This document shows positions 21,478 through 33,776 of a stretch of 64,000 bases of DNA, piece after piece; positions within the stretch are counted from its first letter, which is position 1; each line of letters starts with the position of its first letter. The notes under the pieces are model-generated. The model was not told the origin of the DNA, searched no databases, and saw only the letters and a program-made list of their open reading frames with translations. The DNA is from Crocodylus rhombifer (lineage: Eukaryota; Chordata; Crocodylia; Crocodylidae). The stretch is taken from assembly GCA_038503035.1 (NCBI GenBank), contig JAVSML010000985.1, positions 131,372 through 195,371 of the forward strand. Reading direction: 5' to 3'. The translations under genes and the position numbers were made by a program.

Positions 21478-21752
21478 CCTGCTCTCCCAGCCCTGTCAAT
21501 GGCTGCCCCAGCATCCCGACTCTTTAAAAAAAAAAGAAAAGCCCCACACTCACTGGCTACTGCAGTGGCCACCGGGGCTTATTGAGGCTCATGGCAGAGC
21601 CCTTCCACACAGCATGGCGCAGTGGGATGCAATGGGGATCACCCCTCCCCCACCTGGCAACAGCCAGTGAGTAGGGGGCTTTTTTTTAAAGACCCAGGAC
21701 GCTGGGGCTGGGCAGGACAGCTATTGATGGGGCTGGGCAAGCAGGCAGGGAT
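21478..21752. mobile_element. Second foldback with A/T-run arms
   Basis: The left arm (21478-21565) contains CCCAGCCCTGTCAATGGCTG, then CTCTTTAAAAAAAAAAG, then CCCCACACTCACTGGCT. The right arm (about 21655-21752) carries the complement: AGCCAGTGAGTAGGGGGCTT, TTTTTTTAAAGA, then GGACAGCTATTGATGGGGCTGGG. The loop is about 90 bp. It sits between the 1.5-kb palindrome and a transposon end, and may be the inner part of that element. Confidence 0.8.
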
Positions 21753-21764
21753 GGAGCCTGTTTG

Positions 21765-21922
21765 AATTGGAGATTTGAGTGATTCGGCAGTGGCTGAATC
21801 TCCGAATCAGATTCAGCCAAATCAATTCCGGACAGTGATTTTTATCATTGAATCGAATAACTGCCCCCCGAATTGGCCAAATCCAAATCCAAAACAAATA
21901 CTAGCCACTTGCAACAGGCCTA
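21765..21922. mobile_element. Transposon end related to the 43.6-kb foldback element
   Basis: Read from its outer end on the minus strand this begins TAGGCCTGTTGCAAGTGGC, then TAGTATTTG. That aligns with the left end of the 43567-44251 element (TAGGGGTGTGAGAAGTGGGC, then CCTATTCAA). Both continue into AT-rich GATTCAG/CTGAATC phrases. It is probably the right subterminal region of a related hAT-type foldback element whose core is the preceding palindromes. The matching left end was not found. Confidence 0.55.
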
Positions 21923-21941
21923 CATGGGATGCTGGGGGAGT

Positions 21942-22155
21942 CTGGTTTAACTTAAACCAGGAAGGGGTGTGAGACAGAAATTTGAGCCAAATAAACCGAT
22001 TTGAGCAAAATCAGTTAAGTCTGATACTACATTCAAACAAGTTTATATCAGACTGGTTTCAGCCATTTTGAAACTGGTTTATGTGCACTGAACATCTCTT
22101 CTGTTACTAGTTTAAACCAGTTTCTGATCACTTAAACTGGTTTATGTGTAATATT
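21942..22155. repeat. AAACTGGTTTA / TAAACCAGTTT motif cluster
   Basis: CTGGTTTAACTTAAACCAG (21942-21960) is a palindrome with 9-bp arms. AAACTGGTTTATGTG occurs twice (about 22070 and 22134) and TTTAAACCAGTTT once in opposite orientation (about 22110). The clustering of the same half-site in both orientations suggests the subterminal motif array of a DNA transposon. The element itself was not delimited. Confidence 0.5.
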
Positions 22156-24952
22156 GGTCCTTACCCCAATGACTGATGGAATCATTTTGTCAGAAACAAA
22201 CAGCTACCAATCATGAACTGTTCTTCACTGCAGCATTCTTGGCCTGAAGTACTTGAATGGATTTAGAGCAGCCTCTCCAACAGCATGAGTGCCCCCCCAA
22301 CCCAACACACACACACCCTACCCTACCCCATCTCTCCTGGGTGTGCATGTGCAGCAGGGGTATATAAATTAAGATGAGATGATGCAGCACATTACAGATG
22401 TAATAGCACATTTCAGAGTGGAAGTGGAATCAAAATTTATGTAAATTTCCCAAAGAAGACCTGTTTAGAAAGACTGTGTTTTTCTTAAGTGCCTGAAACT
22501 CCGCATTGGAGAATAAAGCACTTGGAGGTCTAATCTAAATATCAACAAATGCCTAATATGTCCCAGTGACAGATTCAGCCAATGAAACATCCACATTTGC
22601 TGATTACAAATCTCATTTTTCAGGCCCATATCTTGGTTCCATTGGCATCAACAGCAATATTTCTTTTGACTTTACTGGGACCCAGGGGTCAACCTTTTGC
22701 AAGATGAAATGTCACACCCATTCATAGCATAATGGGCTAAACATCCCTGCACGTCCCAAAATGTGTAGGCACTCCATCGTATCCAGTATATATCCTCTTA
22801 ATCATAGGGACTGATCCAAAGAGCTTAGAAGGCCTTTTCTATTGATTTCAACAGGCTCAAACTCTAAATGAGGGCTTATAATGAAACTATGTGTCCCAGA
22901 GTAAACTGCTTGTGCCCTTGCAGCTCTTTCCTAGTGAACTGATTTTTCAGAAATAGGAGACGATCCTGATAACCAGGCTATAAGTCAGTCAGGTATCATG
23001 GTCTCCTCTGTTCATCAAAGGACTGAAGTCAGGTAACAGGAAGGATTGGGTAATGGCTCTAGGAGCTGGAGGTATGAAGCATTATTTCTGGGTGCCTCTG
23101 ACTCCTGCAGCTATGAATTACAGGCAAGGCCTAGAGGTCCTCAGACACAGGACTGCAGTTAACTTTCCTGCTGCCTCACTGATTTCATCTTGGGTTGCAC
23201 CACAGGAGGTTAATGCAGTGACTCACTTACACTTCACATTTTCATTGCCAGAGCTGTATTGCCATGCATGTCTTCATCATGTTGTCTGTTAGCATCCTAA
23301 TGCATCTATTATAATAGTATTTAAGGTCTGCACATTGATTATACAAAGCAGAGGGAACTGAGGAAGTGAGAAGTTAGACCTTCATATGGATCTTGGTTTT
23401 CTTTGCAGGCTGCTTCTTTCGATCATGTTTCTGACATCCAATGCTGAACTCAGTGAATATGCTTGTGGGGAAGCTGAATCTTGCATGCTATCCTGAAGAA
23501 AGCAGGGATTGGGTCTTCTTCTGGTAAGTGTTTCAGGGCCTTAGGCAAGTTCTGCCTTCAGCAACCTTGAGTCTACATTAGGGCCCTGACGTACTTGGGG
23601 TGCAGCAGTGTGTCCTCAAATGGGAAGCTGGTTTCCAGCAGAAATTCTATTTCTTTTCAAAAACATTGTGCTTGTGAAAACTGACCAGGAATCTGGCAAA
23701 CTGAGGTGGGATTTTCCAGAGCAACTGAGTGACGAGTCCTGTTTTATATTGGTTTTCCTAAATCACTTAGGCACTGTTAAAAATTCCTGCCCCTGGTGGC
23801 TGGCCTGGATTCCATTGTTTGCTGCCAAAAAAAAAAAAGAAAGAAGTACAATGTTTCCTCTTTCTGATGCATTCCATATTTTGCCTTGTTTAATGTAATG
23901 TGCCTAGGGCTAAGTTGTACTGGGGTTACTTTACATCACTGGTAACTGGAGTTCCTCCTCAGATGAAAGGAGCGTGGTTGTCTCAACCAAGTCCCAAAGG
24001 GATGTTTTGCATTACACAACAACAAAGCATGGATCATCGTGACTGTCAGGCTACAGGGCAGTTCATACCTTTGTAGGTTCTTAAGCCAGGAAGTATCAAC
24101 CTGATCATGTGTGTAATATGGCCTCAGGGTGAAAATCAACAAGAGAATCTTATCCAGTAACGTCTATGTCCATCTGTGCTGGGGCATAACTTTTAGAAGG
24201 ATATCCAGTCTTCAGAGAAATTCGTCAAATGATGAACACACTACCATGTCCCCAGATAAATTATTCCAATCATCCTCTGTGGTAAAAGTTTACACCTAGG
24301 TCTTGAATGATATCCCTTTAAGTCATGGACTTTTCAATTAGACTCCAACACAAATAGCTAAAGAAGGAAAAAAAAAAGGGGTGTGGTAAAATTGCCTTAG
24401 ATCTGTTTAAATGTATGTGAAAGGGCCTCTTTGTAGGAATAAAGATCTGACTGTGCTTCAGATGCTATATCTGAAAACAATTCTAGAGATTCTGTGGAGG
24501 ACGGTGTAAAAATAGCAGCATAAATGATTCGTCCTATTTTGAGTGCAAATATTTTCCAATATTTAAATTGGAAGGATAAAGAAAATGAAGCCTATAGCAG
24601 GAAATGGAGGGAATCCCTAAACAAAAGAAGGAAATTTGAGAAGAATGACTAATCTGGAGAGGAAACCGGGAGCTACAATGTGTCATTAACGAGGCTAGAA
24701 AAGAACGGGTGTCTTTTATTGCTTCAAGACAATAATGAATGTGTGTGCAGTCTTTTTTTGTGGGTCAGAAATAGCTGCAAACAGTGCCTGCATTACTTTA
24801 GTATAAATTAGTCTTCCTGGTATAGTAGAGTTAATAACATATCCCAATTATCTTAGTGATATGCCTGTAACATATGCTAATAGAGCTAGAAAATAAACCC
24901 AGATCTCCAGAATCTCATTCCAGTGCTCTTTTCCTCTAGAGAAGACACTCAG
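22156..24952. other. Unassigned non-coding sequence
   Basis: About 2.8 kb without a recognised repeat, exon or RNA gene. Contains C/ACACAC simple sequence near 22290-22330 and A runs near 23827 and 24368. Confidence 0.4.
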
Positions 24953-25079
24953 TAAAATTTTCAAAAGTACTTACGTGATTTGGGGGCCTGGGTCCTATTG
25001 AAAGTCATATAGGTCATCTAGGCACTGCAAGCTATTTGGAAAGCTGGCTATATCACGTAGACACTTTTGTAAATTTTAA
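24953..25079. mobile_element. Short palindromic MITE
   Basis: The arms at 24953-24981 and 25051-25079 are inverted copies. The left reads TAAAATTTTCAAAAGTACTT, then ACGTGATT. The right, reversed, reads TTAAAATTTACAAAAGTGTC, then TACGTGATA. The interior continues the symmetry weakly (GGGTCCTATTGAAAGTC). It matches the general form of an old amniote palindromic repeat with a TTTTCAAAAG terminus. Confidence 0.65.
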
Positions 25080-26039
25080 CAAAAGCACCTGTTTTGTTGT
25101 GTGACAAGTATGCTAGTGCTGATGGATAGGATACCTACACAGTGATACCTGTGATTCAAGGGCAAATACACTGATCAACACAGTGGGTTTGGGTTACTGT
25201 TGCAATCAGACTTGGACTGATTGCAGCTATGATCAGAGCTATAATGCCTTCATAAATTCCCTTTCTCTCCAAAAAAGAATCATTCAATAGCAACACATCA
25301 TAAGAAGAAGCACAGCTCAGTAACGTAATTGTTCTCCAGTCAGTGCTATATTGTTCTTCTTCAGGCATGTATTCGTTTGGCTGGGACTTATGAATGAAGC
25401 TGGTCTAAAATGTGGACTTTTAGGGGAAAAAAAATGAAAAACAATTCATAGCAGGATTTTTTTTTTCTTGGCTAAAATTTTGAGCTTGGGAAATTTTTGG
25501 CAAAATTGACATTTCTGAGAAAAAAATTGAGGGGAAAAACGCATCAGATTTTGACAGGTTTTGCACTTGAGTTTTAGGAATTTATTTGAAGAGGAAATAT
25601 ACAAGTAGAGAGTCTCTTGGACCCACATTGGAGGGGAAAACACTGTAGGAATGAAGTACCCTTGATCTTGTAGTTAGATTATTCAGATAATGGTTTGAAA
25701 AAATAGGGAAAAAGAGGGGTGTGAATTTAGCTTGCAGTATTAATCAGCTTATAGACAAATAAGGAGTTTTGCTATTTCAGAGGGAATTTGCCTACTGCAT
25801 TTATATACCTTTGGGAGAAGCAGGACAGAGGAATTCATTTATAAAGCATAGGAAGTTGAGAAAAATTGAACACTTCATAAAAAAACATAGTGCCCCCCCA
25901 CCCCCCCGAACATACTAAGAAGTCTGTTATCCCTGATGCTGGCATGGATGACAGTGGGAAAGGAAAATAAATCCCTATGCTTTCTGGGATATGAACCTGA
26001 GTCTTTGTTGCGTTTGATGCGAGTTCAACAGGTGCAGCA
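25080..26039. other. Unassigned non-coding sequence
   Basis: AT-rich. Contains a C run (25894-25907) and A-rich stretches. No exon recognised. Confidence 0.4.
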
Positions 26040-26151
26040 AATCATAGAGAAGTAGGGCTGCAAGGGGCTTTCAGAGCTCATCTAGTCCAATCCCATGCTT
26101 GAGTCAGGATCATTCCTGTCCAGACCATCCTATACAATCTATAATCTAAAC

Positions 26152-26187
26152 CAGGGGAAGGCACATCTGGCCTGTGGGCCACCCCTG
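26152..26187. mobile_element. 36-bp miniature hAT remnant with 8-bp duplication
   Basis: The element starts CAGGGGAAGG and ends CCACCCCTG, perfect CAGGGG/CCCCTG inverted termini. It is flanked by ATCTAAAC (26144-26151) and ACCTAAAC (26188-26195), a 7/8 match of the length expected for hAT. The centre is a small hairpin, TGGCC-TGTG-GGCCA. It keeps little beyond its ends, so it is either an extreme internal deletion derivative or the product of abortive loss. Confidence 0.7.
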
Positions 26188-26983
26188 ACCTAAACTCTAC
26201 ATAAGCCAATGTCCTCCTTTTATAAAAGGTTGTCAATATACACTCAGGCAGAGGGCCAGCTCCCAGACTAGAGGCCCTTACAGTCCATACCAGTCTGACC
26301 ATGGGATAAAATACCTTTCTGACCAAAATACCTTTCTAATCAAATATTTTGATTAGTCTGGTGCTGATTAGAGAGGCAAGAGCTTTCAGCCAGGAACCTT
26401 CAGCTTTGGTCCCAACAAGAACATTGGAACATCCTAATTAAAATCCCTAGCCTTGGCTGTAGCCAACACCCAATGCCTCTGGGGAAGGCTTAATGACATC
26501 CTCATACATGTACCAGGAAGTGTGGGGGTGGAGGGGCAACCAGCAAAGCCCAGAAGAATGGGAAACATCCATAGTTGAACATGGGTATAGCTACTCCTAA
26601 ATCAACACTGACCAGTGGCTGTCCAAAATCTTCTTGAAAACCTCCAGTGATGGAGAGTCCACAACTTCCCTAGGAAGTCTATTCCACCGCCTCATTATTC
26701 TAACAGTGAAGAAGTTTTTCTGGAGATCCAATCTAAACTTACTTTGCTACAATTTCAAGCCACTGGTTCACGTCCTTTCTGCAGCAAGAGAGAACATGTG
26801 CTTCCCTCTTTGTGGCAGTCCATGAAATATTTGAAAACTGATATAATACCCTCTCTTTAAGCATCTTTTCTACAAGATGAACATGCCCAGCTCCTTCAGC
26901 CTCTCCTTGTATAACTTGATTTCCAAGCCTTTATCATCTTTGTTGCCCATTTCTGGACCCTCTTCAACTTCTCCATGCCTTTT

Positions 26984-27406
26984 TTAAAAATGTGGAACCC
27001 AGAACTGTACACAGTATTCCAGATGAGGCCTAAACAGTGTCAAGTAGAGAGGCACTATCACCTCCCATGTCTTGCACCTAATGAGTCTATTGATGCATCC
27101 CAAAACTGCATTCATCTTTTGTGTGGCTGCATGACACTGCAGACTCATATTTAGTCTGTGATCTACTAAGACTCCCAAATCCAATTCATTAGTTATGTCA
27201 GGTGTCACCCTGACATATTTGTGTTTTTGATTATTTTTCCTAAAGTGTAGCATCTTGCATGTGTCCACATTGAACTTCATCCTGCTAGCTGTAGCTGAGC
27301 TTTCTAATATGTTGAGATCCTTCTGCATTGTGCTGACATCCTTCAGTATTTTTGCAGTTCTTTCCAGTTTCATGTCATCTACGGAATTGCTCAAGAAACT
27401 TTCCAT
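26984..27406 (-). pseudogene. CR1 RT thumb/C-terminal remnant
   Basis: This 140-residue frame reads ESSATASRMKFNVDTCKMLH, NELDLGVLVDHRLNMS, QCHAATQKMNAVLGCINRLI and PLYLTLFRPHLEYCVQFW. It matches the CR1 ORF2 segment that follows the catalytic FADD motif (consensus KFN..KCKVLHLG, DLGVLVD.KL, PLY..LVRPHLEYCVQFW). It is exactly the region that the copy at 1230-4014 has lost. Upstream RT motifs are present in other frames but interrupted. Inactive. Confidence 0.9.
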
Positions 27407-28839
27407 CCAGCATCTAAATCTTTAATAAACACATTGAACAGCACCAGGCCCAGGACAGACCCTTGTGGGAGACTCCACTGAAAATCTCCTGTCATTCTGA
27501 TTTGGACCCATTAATAATTACCCTTTGCATGCAACTATTGAGCCAGTTATCTCTTCTCCTTATAGTAGTTTTGTCCAGCCCACATTTTTCTAATTTATGA
27601 GACGGTCATGTGGGACCTTGTCAAAAGCCTTGCTGAAGTCCAGGTACACTGTAACCACAGCTTTCCCTCTACCCACCCAAGTGGTTTCTTTATCAAAGAA
27701 CGAGACCAAGTTTGTTTGACATTTGTTCTTCCTAAATCCATGCTGGATACTTGTAATCAGCCTTTCCTTCTCCAGAAGCTTTCAAATGGCTTTCCTTAGG
27801 ATATGCTCCAGTAACTTCCTGGGTGTTGAAGTGAGGATAATTGGTCTGTAGTTCCATAGAGCCTGCCTTTGCCTTTTTTAAAGAGGGGCACTACATTAGC
27901 CCTTTATCAGTCCTGTGGTACCTGGCCTGTCTCCCACAACTTCAGGAAGATCGTCACCAAGGGTTCTGAGATCTCTGCCAGGTTTCTTGGGATGAAGTTC
28001 ATCTGGCCCCACTGACTTGAATTCATTCAGACCCATCAAACACTGTCTGACTGTCTCTTTTATTATCTCATACCTCAGTTTGTCCCCTTTCTTATCCAGA
28101 TATTTGTTATTAGGTGTCTGGCTACAGCTTTTTTTTGCGTGAAGACTGAGGCAAAGTAGCTATTGAGTCACTCTGCCTTCTTTGCATGTTCTGTTAGGAA
28201 TTCCCCCTGGCTTGTTAACAGCAGACCCACAGCTTCCTTGGTCCTTCTTGTTTGGCTAATATACTTATAGAGAACCTCTTGTTGTCTTTAAGCTTCTTTG
28301 CCAGGTGCAGCTCATTCTTTATCTTTGCCTTCCTGATTTTGTCCCCGCAGGTTCTTGCTATTTCCTCCTATGCATTCTTGGTGACCTGCCTATTCTTCCA
28401 TTGCCTGTGTGATTTCCTTCTGCATTTGGGGCATCTTAGAAGCTCCTTTTGCAGCCGTATTGGTCTCTTGCTATTCTTCTTGTGCGTCCCTTGTGTCAGA
28501 GCAGTTTATTGTTGGGCTTCCAATACTGTGCCCTTTAGAAGCTCCCAGCCTTTCTGGGTGCTTTTATCCTTCCCATGGCACCATGTCTATTAACTCCTTG
28601 AGTCGGATGAAATCCACCTTTTTGAAATGAACCAGACCCCTAAAGTTTGATGTGGCCATTTCTGCAGAGCCTTCTAGACTTGGAACATAAGTAGAAACAG
28701 AAGACACAAGTCATGAGCCACACTCTCTGGCCTCTGTTTATTTGTGATACCAGCTTAGATGTGCCCGCTGCCATGTACTAGCCTTGTCAGCCACTTTACA
28801 GCAGACTGAGGAGGATTTTCACTCTTATTGATAAACTCA

Positions 28840-29112
28840 TAAAAAAAATCCAATCGCTGAAAATTGAAATTAGGTAAATACAGCTTGATATAAGACACAG
28901 TTTCCTAGCAGTGAGTTCAGTTTTGGAATGGCTTACCAGAGCAGCGGTGAATTCACTACCACTTGCAGTCTTAATCAGGGGATTAGGGATCTTTCTGAAA
29001 GGTGTGCTTTCATTTAGCTCCTGGAGAAACTCTGTGATCTGAATATGTGCTGGAGAATCAGGCTGGCTGTCCATTGGGGTCCCATCTGGCCTTGAAATCT
29101 GTGATTCTGTCC
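28840..29112 (+). mobile_element. CR1-like LINE 3' end
   Basis: Sequence from TTTCCTAGCAGTGAG through TTTTGGAATGGCTTACCAGA to the tail GGTCCCATCTGGCCTTGAAA, then TCTGTGATTCTGT. The tail and the trp-rich ...FWNGLP-like end of ORF2 are those of a CR1 3' region in forward orientation. It is severely truncated and lies 200 bp from the reverse-strand CR1 copy. Confidence 0.7.
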
Positions 29113-30220
29113 GTTCATCTTACCCTTCCATGAGCCATGGGAAGAGCAAAATTGCTTGGATTTTCCTTACACTTCCAGCTCTGCAGTAAGAGCAGGACTG
29201 TTACAGTCTTGTGCTTCTGGGCTTCGGCCACTCAGCAAGGGGCAGAAGGGGGGATTTTTTTCCCCCATGCAAAATTTGTCAGGTGTTCTTATTACCATCC
29301 TTGTGAATCCTTCACCTTTGAAACTAGCATTCCCTCAGTGTTAGGTCACTTTCACGCCTGTAATACCAGTACTACCAGTTTTATACCAACATGATTCCCT
29401 TATTTTACTGTATTCACCATGATAGAAGGCTATTGAAAATGAAGGGTTAATTTGGCCCATAATATTCTTATATGGCATTCTGTAGGTTTGTTAGTGTTAT
29501 CATTTATTTAAATGATCAAACAACTGGGGGCAGTGTGATCCGGGGGGAGAGAGGCCACTGGACTGCGAGGAGAATGGGGTTCACCCTTACATAATTTCAT
29601 AGATTTCATAGACATTAATTTGGCTGCTGTAACAGGAGAGACGGGTGGGAGAATGAAAGCAGTGGACAACGAAGAATCCAAGCAGCTCTGTGCTACTTGA
29701 TGCTAATTCATTGTACCCAAAAGCTTCCCAAAGCAGCAGACCTAGCTCTGAATTTCTCATTTAACATTGAGAAGAACACTGGCACTGGGCAGGGCCTGTA
29801 GATATAGGGCCTGTTTCTATTTCTGTCAGTACAATTTTAATGCTGTCAAATGCCAGCTATCCCAGGGGCTGTGCTTTCTGACAGTGTAATGGCAGTAGTG
29901 CCCTAACCTTGCTGATTGCTGGGACACAACTGGCTGGGGTTTTTCTGTTGACAGCATTGTATTAATCTGAGTATCTCAAATAGACCCTAATGGAAAGATT
30001 TTATTTTCTCTCAAGTGCCACCAGCCTGGAAACACAGATTTGTTCCATGCCAAGATGCCTATACAGTAATTCTAGAACTTACAAATAGATATCGTGCATC
30101 AGTTTTTTAACAATTTGCCTCTTTTGTTTAAAAAAAAGTCAACATTTTTTTTTAAATGGCATAGGTTTTTCTCAAATAATTTGTTATCCCAAATATGTAA
30201 GAAGAAGAATGCATTGCATT
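29113..30220. other. Mostly unassigned; possible MIR head at ~29528-29590
   Basis: GCAGTGTGATCCGGGGGGAG, then GAGGCCACTGGACTGCGAGG, resembles the tRNA-derived head of a MIR SINE (GTGGTCTAGTGGATAGAGCACTGGACT pattern) on the + strand. It is followed by ATTTCATAGATTTCATAGA, a short tandem repeat. Nothing else in this interval was recognised. Confidence 0.4.
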
Positions 30221-30276
30221 CGCAAGCTTGTCTAAGTCTATCCCAACTGTGTAGTTGGTCCAATAAAAGATATCAC
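30221..30276 (+). mobile_element. Element tail with GTTGGTCCAATAAAAGATATCA motif
   Basis: CGCAAGCTTGTCTAAG, then AACTGTGTAGTTGGTCCAAT, then AAAAGATATCA. The same tail occurs at 37379-37440, so this is a dispersed repeat. The family is uncertain (see the 37-kb copy). The likely hammerhead-like core upstream is not recognisable in this copy. Confidence 0.55.
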
Positions 30277-30994
30277 ATGCACAATCCTTGCTTATAAGCT
30301 TATGGTAGACATTAACAAGATAAAGCGTTGAGGTCCTGATTCTGAGAGCGTACATACACCAAGCTTGACTTACAGAAGTAGTTGTTGCACTGACTTCAAC
30401 GGCACTGTTCATTTGAGTAAAAGTTAAGCATGTGCATCATTTTGCGGGATCTGAGCTTTGGTTAGTATGGCAAATAGGACAAATTTACTGTATACATTAG
30501 GCCACAACTTGGAATAGATTTCTTCTTCTTTAAATTGTTCAGGCTAAGTTTCACCTTAAGTAAATCGATACAGTTTCCCTGATGTCAGTGGAATAATCTA
30601 GATGTCTACAAGCTGAAGAGCAGGTTTTATTTCTACCTGAACTACTGGTATCCATTTTACATGTGATTGAAGATAAGCTCTTCTGTTAAACTAGTTCTTT
30701 CTCCTTATCTCTTGCAAACACAGCATTACACAATTTGTGGTCCTTTCCCTTAATAAAGGATAATTCTCTCTTGGTCTTTTAGTTGATCCTTTAGAAAGCA
30801 GTAGATGTAGATTTCAGTCTTTTTGCCTGTAATCTGGTTAGTTCTCCACCCAGGTACTACAAACCTAGCTCTCGGTATATGACAGGGATTGTAAAGTATA
30901 AGCATAGATTTGGTAACCTCCACTTTGGAATTTTGAAGCAATTGGCACAGAACATAGCAGCTCCTCTAGCACAGTCCTTCACTGAGTCTTTCAG

Positions 30995-32210
30995 TTTGGA
31001 GATAGTGTCCTACAACTGGAAAACAGAAAATGCAGTGCTTTTAAAAGAGTGATAAAAAGTGAGCCAGGCAATTACAGGCTTATTTAGTTTGACTTCAGTA
31101 ACATGTAAAGTCTTTGAACAGATAACAAAAGAAAGAATAGCCAAAGATATAGAAGTAAATGGAAAACGGGACAAAGCATAGCATGGGTTTATCCAGGCAT
31201 GTCCATGAAGAGTCATTTCATAACTTTCCGTGACAAAATAACAGACTTCTTGGACAAGGGTACTGCAGCAGATTTTAAACAAAGCTTCTGATTTTGTGAC
31301 TCACAGAAAATTATTGGTCAAACTGAGGAGGAGAAGGAGCTGTGCTACAATTGCACTGGATAAGGAGCTGCTATAAAAGGAGACCCCACTGGGTCATGTG
31401 GCGTGGAGAGCAGTTACTAGCAGTGTTCCTCAGGGATCAGTCTTGGGACCTATTCTGTTTAACAATATTAGCAGCAAGGTTGGTATTGGAATGAGATGCA
31501 TCCTCATGAAATTTGCAGATCACACCTGGATGGGATACTGCCAGTGTGGAGTATCAGAAATTAAATGAAGTTTAACAGCATGAAGTGTTATGTCATGCAC
31601 TTATAGGCTGAAACAGCAACTTTAGGCTGTAAGGAAGAGGTACTGGAGGAAAATTAGGAGGATCTGGATGGGATGGGTCAGCCATAAAATGACCATGAGC
31701 TGGCAGTATGAAGCAGATATGAAAACCTCAAATGTAATCTGAGGGGTATTAGGTGGGGTATATTCAATAGAAACAAGGAGCTATTAATGTCATTGAACAA
31801 GGCATTGGTAATACACCCTTTCAAATACTGTGTGCTGTTTGGATCACCAACATTTAAAAAAAGAACTTAAACTGGAATGGGTTCAAAGAATGGCCAGTGA
31901 GATAGTTAAGGGAATGGAGACCTTTTCTTATAAAAGGAGATTAAAGGGGCTTGGCTTGTTTGGTTTAACAAAATAGAGATTGAGGAGGGATATTATCACC
32001 CTTTCCAGGCACACTGAGGTGTATGTTAAAGAAGAATATGAGTGTCCGAGGCTACAAATCAATACTAGCATAAGATCAAATGGCTCAAACTGGCTCTGGA
32101 TAAATCAAGATTGGAACCTGAAATGCTTAAGTACCAGAGGAGTGAAGTTTTGGAATGCTCTTCTGAACAAATGGTAGGGACAAAGACACTGAATTGCTTT
32201 AGGACTGAAC
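30995..32210 (+). mobile_element. CR1-family LINE, older copy
   Basis: Heavily decayed forward copy. Recognisable segments are an RT entry motif (PGNYRLI / VTCKVFEQI, about 31060-31130), SSVPQGSVLGPILFN at about 31420-31465 with the PQG intact, KFADHT at about 31507-31525 where the catalytic second Asp has become His, and GLFGLTK...LRRDIITL at about 31950-32000. The C-terminal VKFWNAL (32144-32164) is the usual CR1 ending. The first catalytic Asp motif (YLDFSKAFD) has been deleted. No CR1 tail octamer was found, so the 3' end is approximate. Confidence 0.75.
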
Positions 32211-33776
32211 AAGGTAGGTTTATAGAAGGGATGGCATGAGAGGGCAGGGAAATTTGACTCAGCAGTCAGCATGTGTGATATGTGAAATCATATATTTACA
32301 GTTCCCAAGCTGGTTCATGCAGGTAATTTTTTTGTAGCATGGAAAGCATCAGTGCTTCAGGGCTTTTCTGCCTTCATTACTGCTAGTGGTTTCTGGGGGC
32401 TTCTGGGCACTTCTCCACCCCCCACCCTTACTTCCACATTCCACAGCGCAGGGTGGGGGAGGCGTCCGCTCAAAGGGGAGCAGCATAAATCTTGGGTAGA
32501 GCGATTCCAACCCACCCTATTTCCTAGCATCTCAGAGCAGTAGTCTCTTTCCCAGGTATGGCCTCTTGGCACAAATTCCCAACCTCCCCTGCTGTTAATT
32601 CCCAACCCCCTCTATCAGAGGAGGACCCTCCTATAGGCTCTTGCAGAGCACAGGCAGGGTAATAATCAGGCCAGGAGCCGTAAAGAGGCAGCAAAGGTGG
32701 GAGGAGGGAGATAGTGGAGGGCACAGAGATCAGCAGGAGGTAGCTGCCTGGTGCTGCACCCTTCTGCACTCAGGCTCAGGGGGGGAAGAGCAGAGTAAGG
32801 CGCTAGGGCAGGGATCCTTTGGACTGAAGGAGCAGCAGCTGAGAGGAGTCAGGGTCTGGTAAGGTGGGAGAAGCAGAAACTGGATTCTTTTGATCACAGT
32901 GCTCTGAGGGTTAATTATTTGGAGTCTCTGTTACTTACCTAGCAGGCAGCATGGAGGAGGGATGATCCCCTAAGCCTGCCATATAAATTCAGGTGCTGCA
33001 TCCTGACTGTACCTGCCCTGCTTCTTCTCTGCTTTGTACCACCCAGTTTGTCCTGAGTTTACAGCATATTTGTTTCACCTGGGCTTGAAACCCACTCCCC
33101 TACTGTTCTCCTGTCTCTTACAGAACACTATCCAGTAACAGCTCAGTGTGAGGTTGTCTCCTTCTCTTTCAGAGGCCCTGATTTATTGGGTTTATCTTAC
33201 GCTCTTACAGCAGTCCTGCATTGTGACTTGCCCCTATGCCCCCTGGCCAGGAATGAGCAGCAGGTTGCATGCTCCCCCTCCCTCTCCGCATAGCTCACAT
33301 TCTTCCTGCAGAGGCAGGAGAGGGGTTTCTGTCTCCAGGGCCCCTCGACTCGCTCCAAACAAGCTCACCCTGCACCTCCTAACACTGAAGCAGCAGCCTT
33401 TGATATTTCTTCATCACTCACCACACTCTCTGCACTTACTCAAAGGCACTCAGCACCCAGCAAAGGCTGAAATAGTCCTGCTGCAGACACTGCTCTCCGC
33501 ATTGCCTCTGCCCAGCTAGGAGGCTACCAGAGGTAGTAGCTGATTGGAACGGAACTAAATATGGGCAAGTATATCAAAGGGCTAGACGTGCAGTCAGTGC
33601 CTCTTGGGTTTCCAGGGAACAAATGCATGATGCAAATGTTCCCTAAATGAGCAGGACAGGGAAAGCTGAAGTTTGGGGATTTAAAATGGGGTAGGAACAA
33701 TTTCTTCCAGGTGTAGCCCAGATAACTCAGGTATATACTCCCCTTCTCCAATCGAAGGGGATTGTTAGCTGGCAGG
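32211..33776. other. Unassigned non-coding sequence
   Basis: GC-richer than its neighbours in places (32380-32860, 33230-33520). Open frames of up to 123 residues show no motif. The last four bases (CAGG, 33773-33776) are the left target duplication of the LTR that follows. Confidence 0.4.

Larger units (their letters stand above)
26040..28640 (-). mobile_element. CR1-family LINE, reverse strand
   Basis: Read on the minus strand this copy runs from the linker upstream of reverse transcriptase (about 28640) through RT to a CR1 3' tail at 26040-26110. There the + strand sequence ATCATAGAGAAGTAGGGCTG is the complement of the CR1 ending (...TACTTCTCTATGAT). The RT and C-terminal coding parts are recognisable in pieces, with many stops. 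A 36-bp miniature element has inserted in the 3' part (26152-26187). The element is 5'-truncated and dead. Opposite orientation to the copy at 1230-4014. Confidence 0.88.

Noticed and set aside
19696..21930. CATGGGAG and CATGGGAT as an 8-bp duplication bordering the whole palindromic block
   Set aside because: A 7/8 match within 2 kb is expected by chance, and the left side lacks the TAGG terminus seen on the right.
33148..33519. 123-residue frame as an exon
   Set aside because: No motif, no clear splice context, and composition typical of pyrimidine-rich intergenic DNA.
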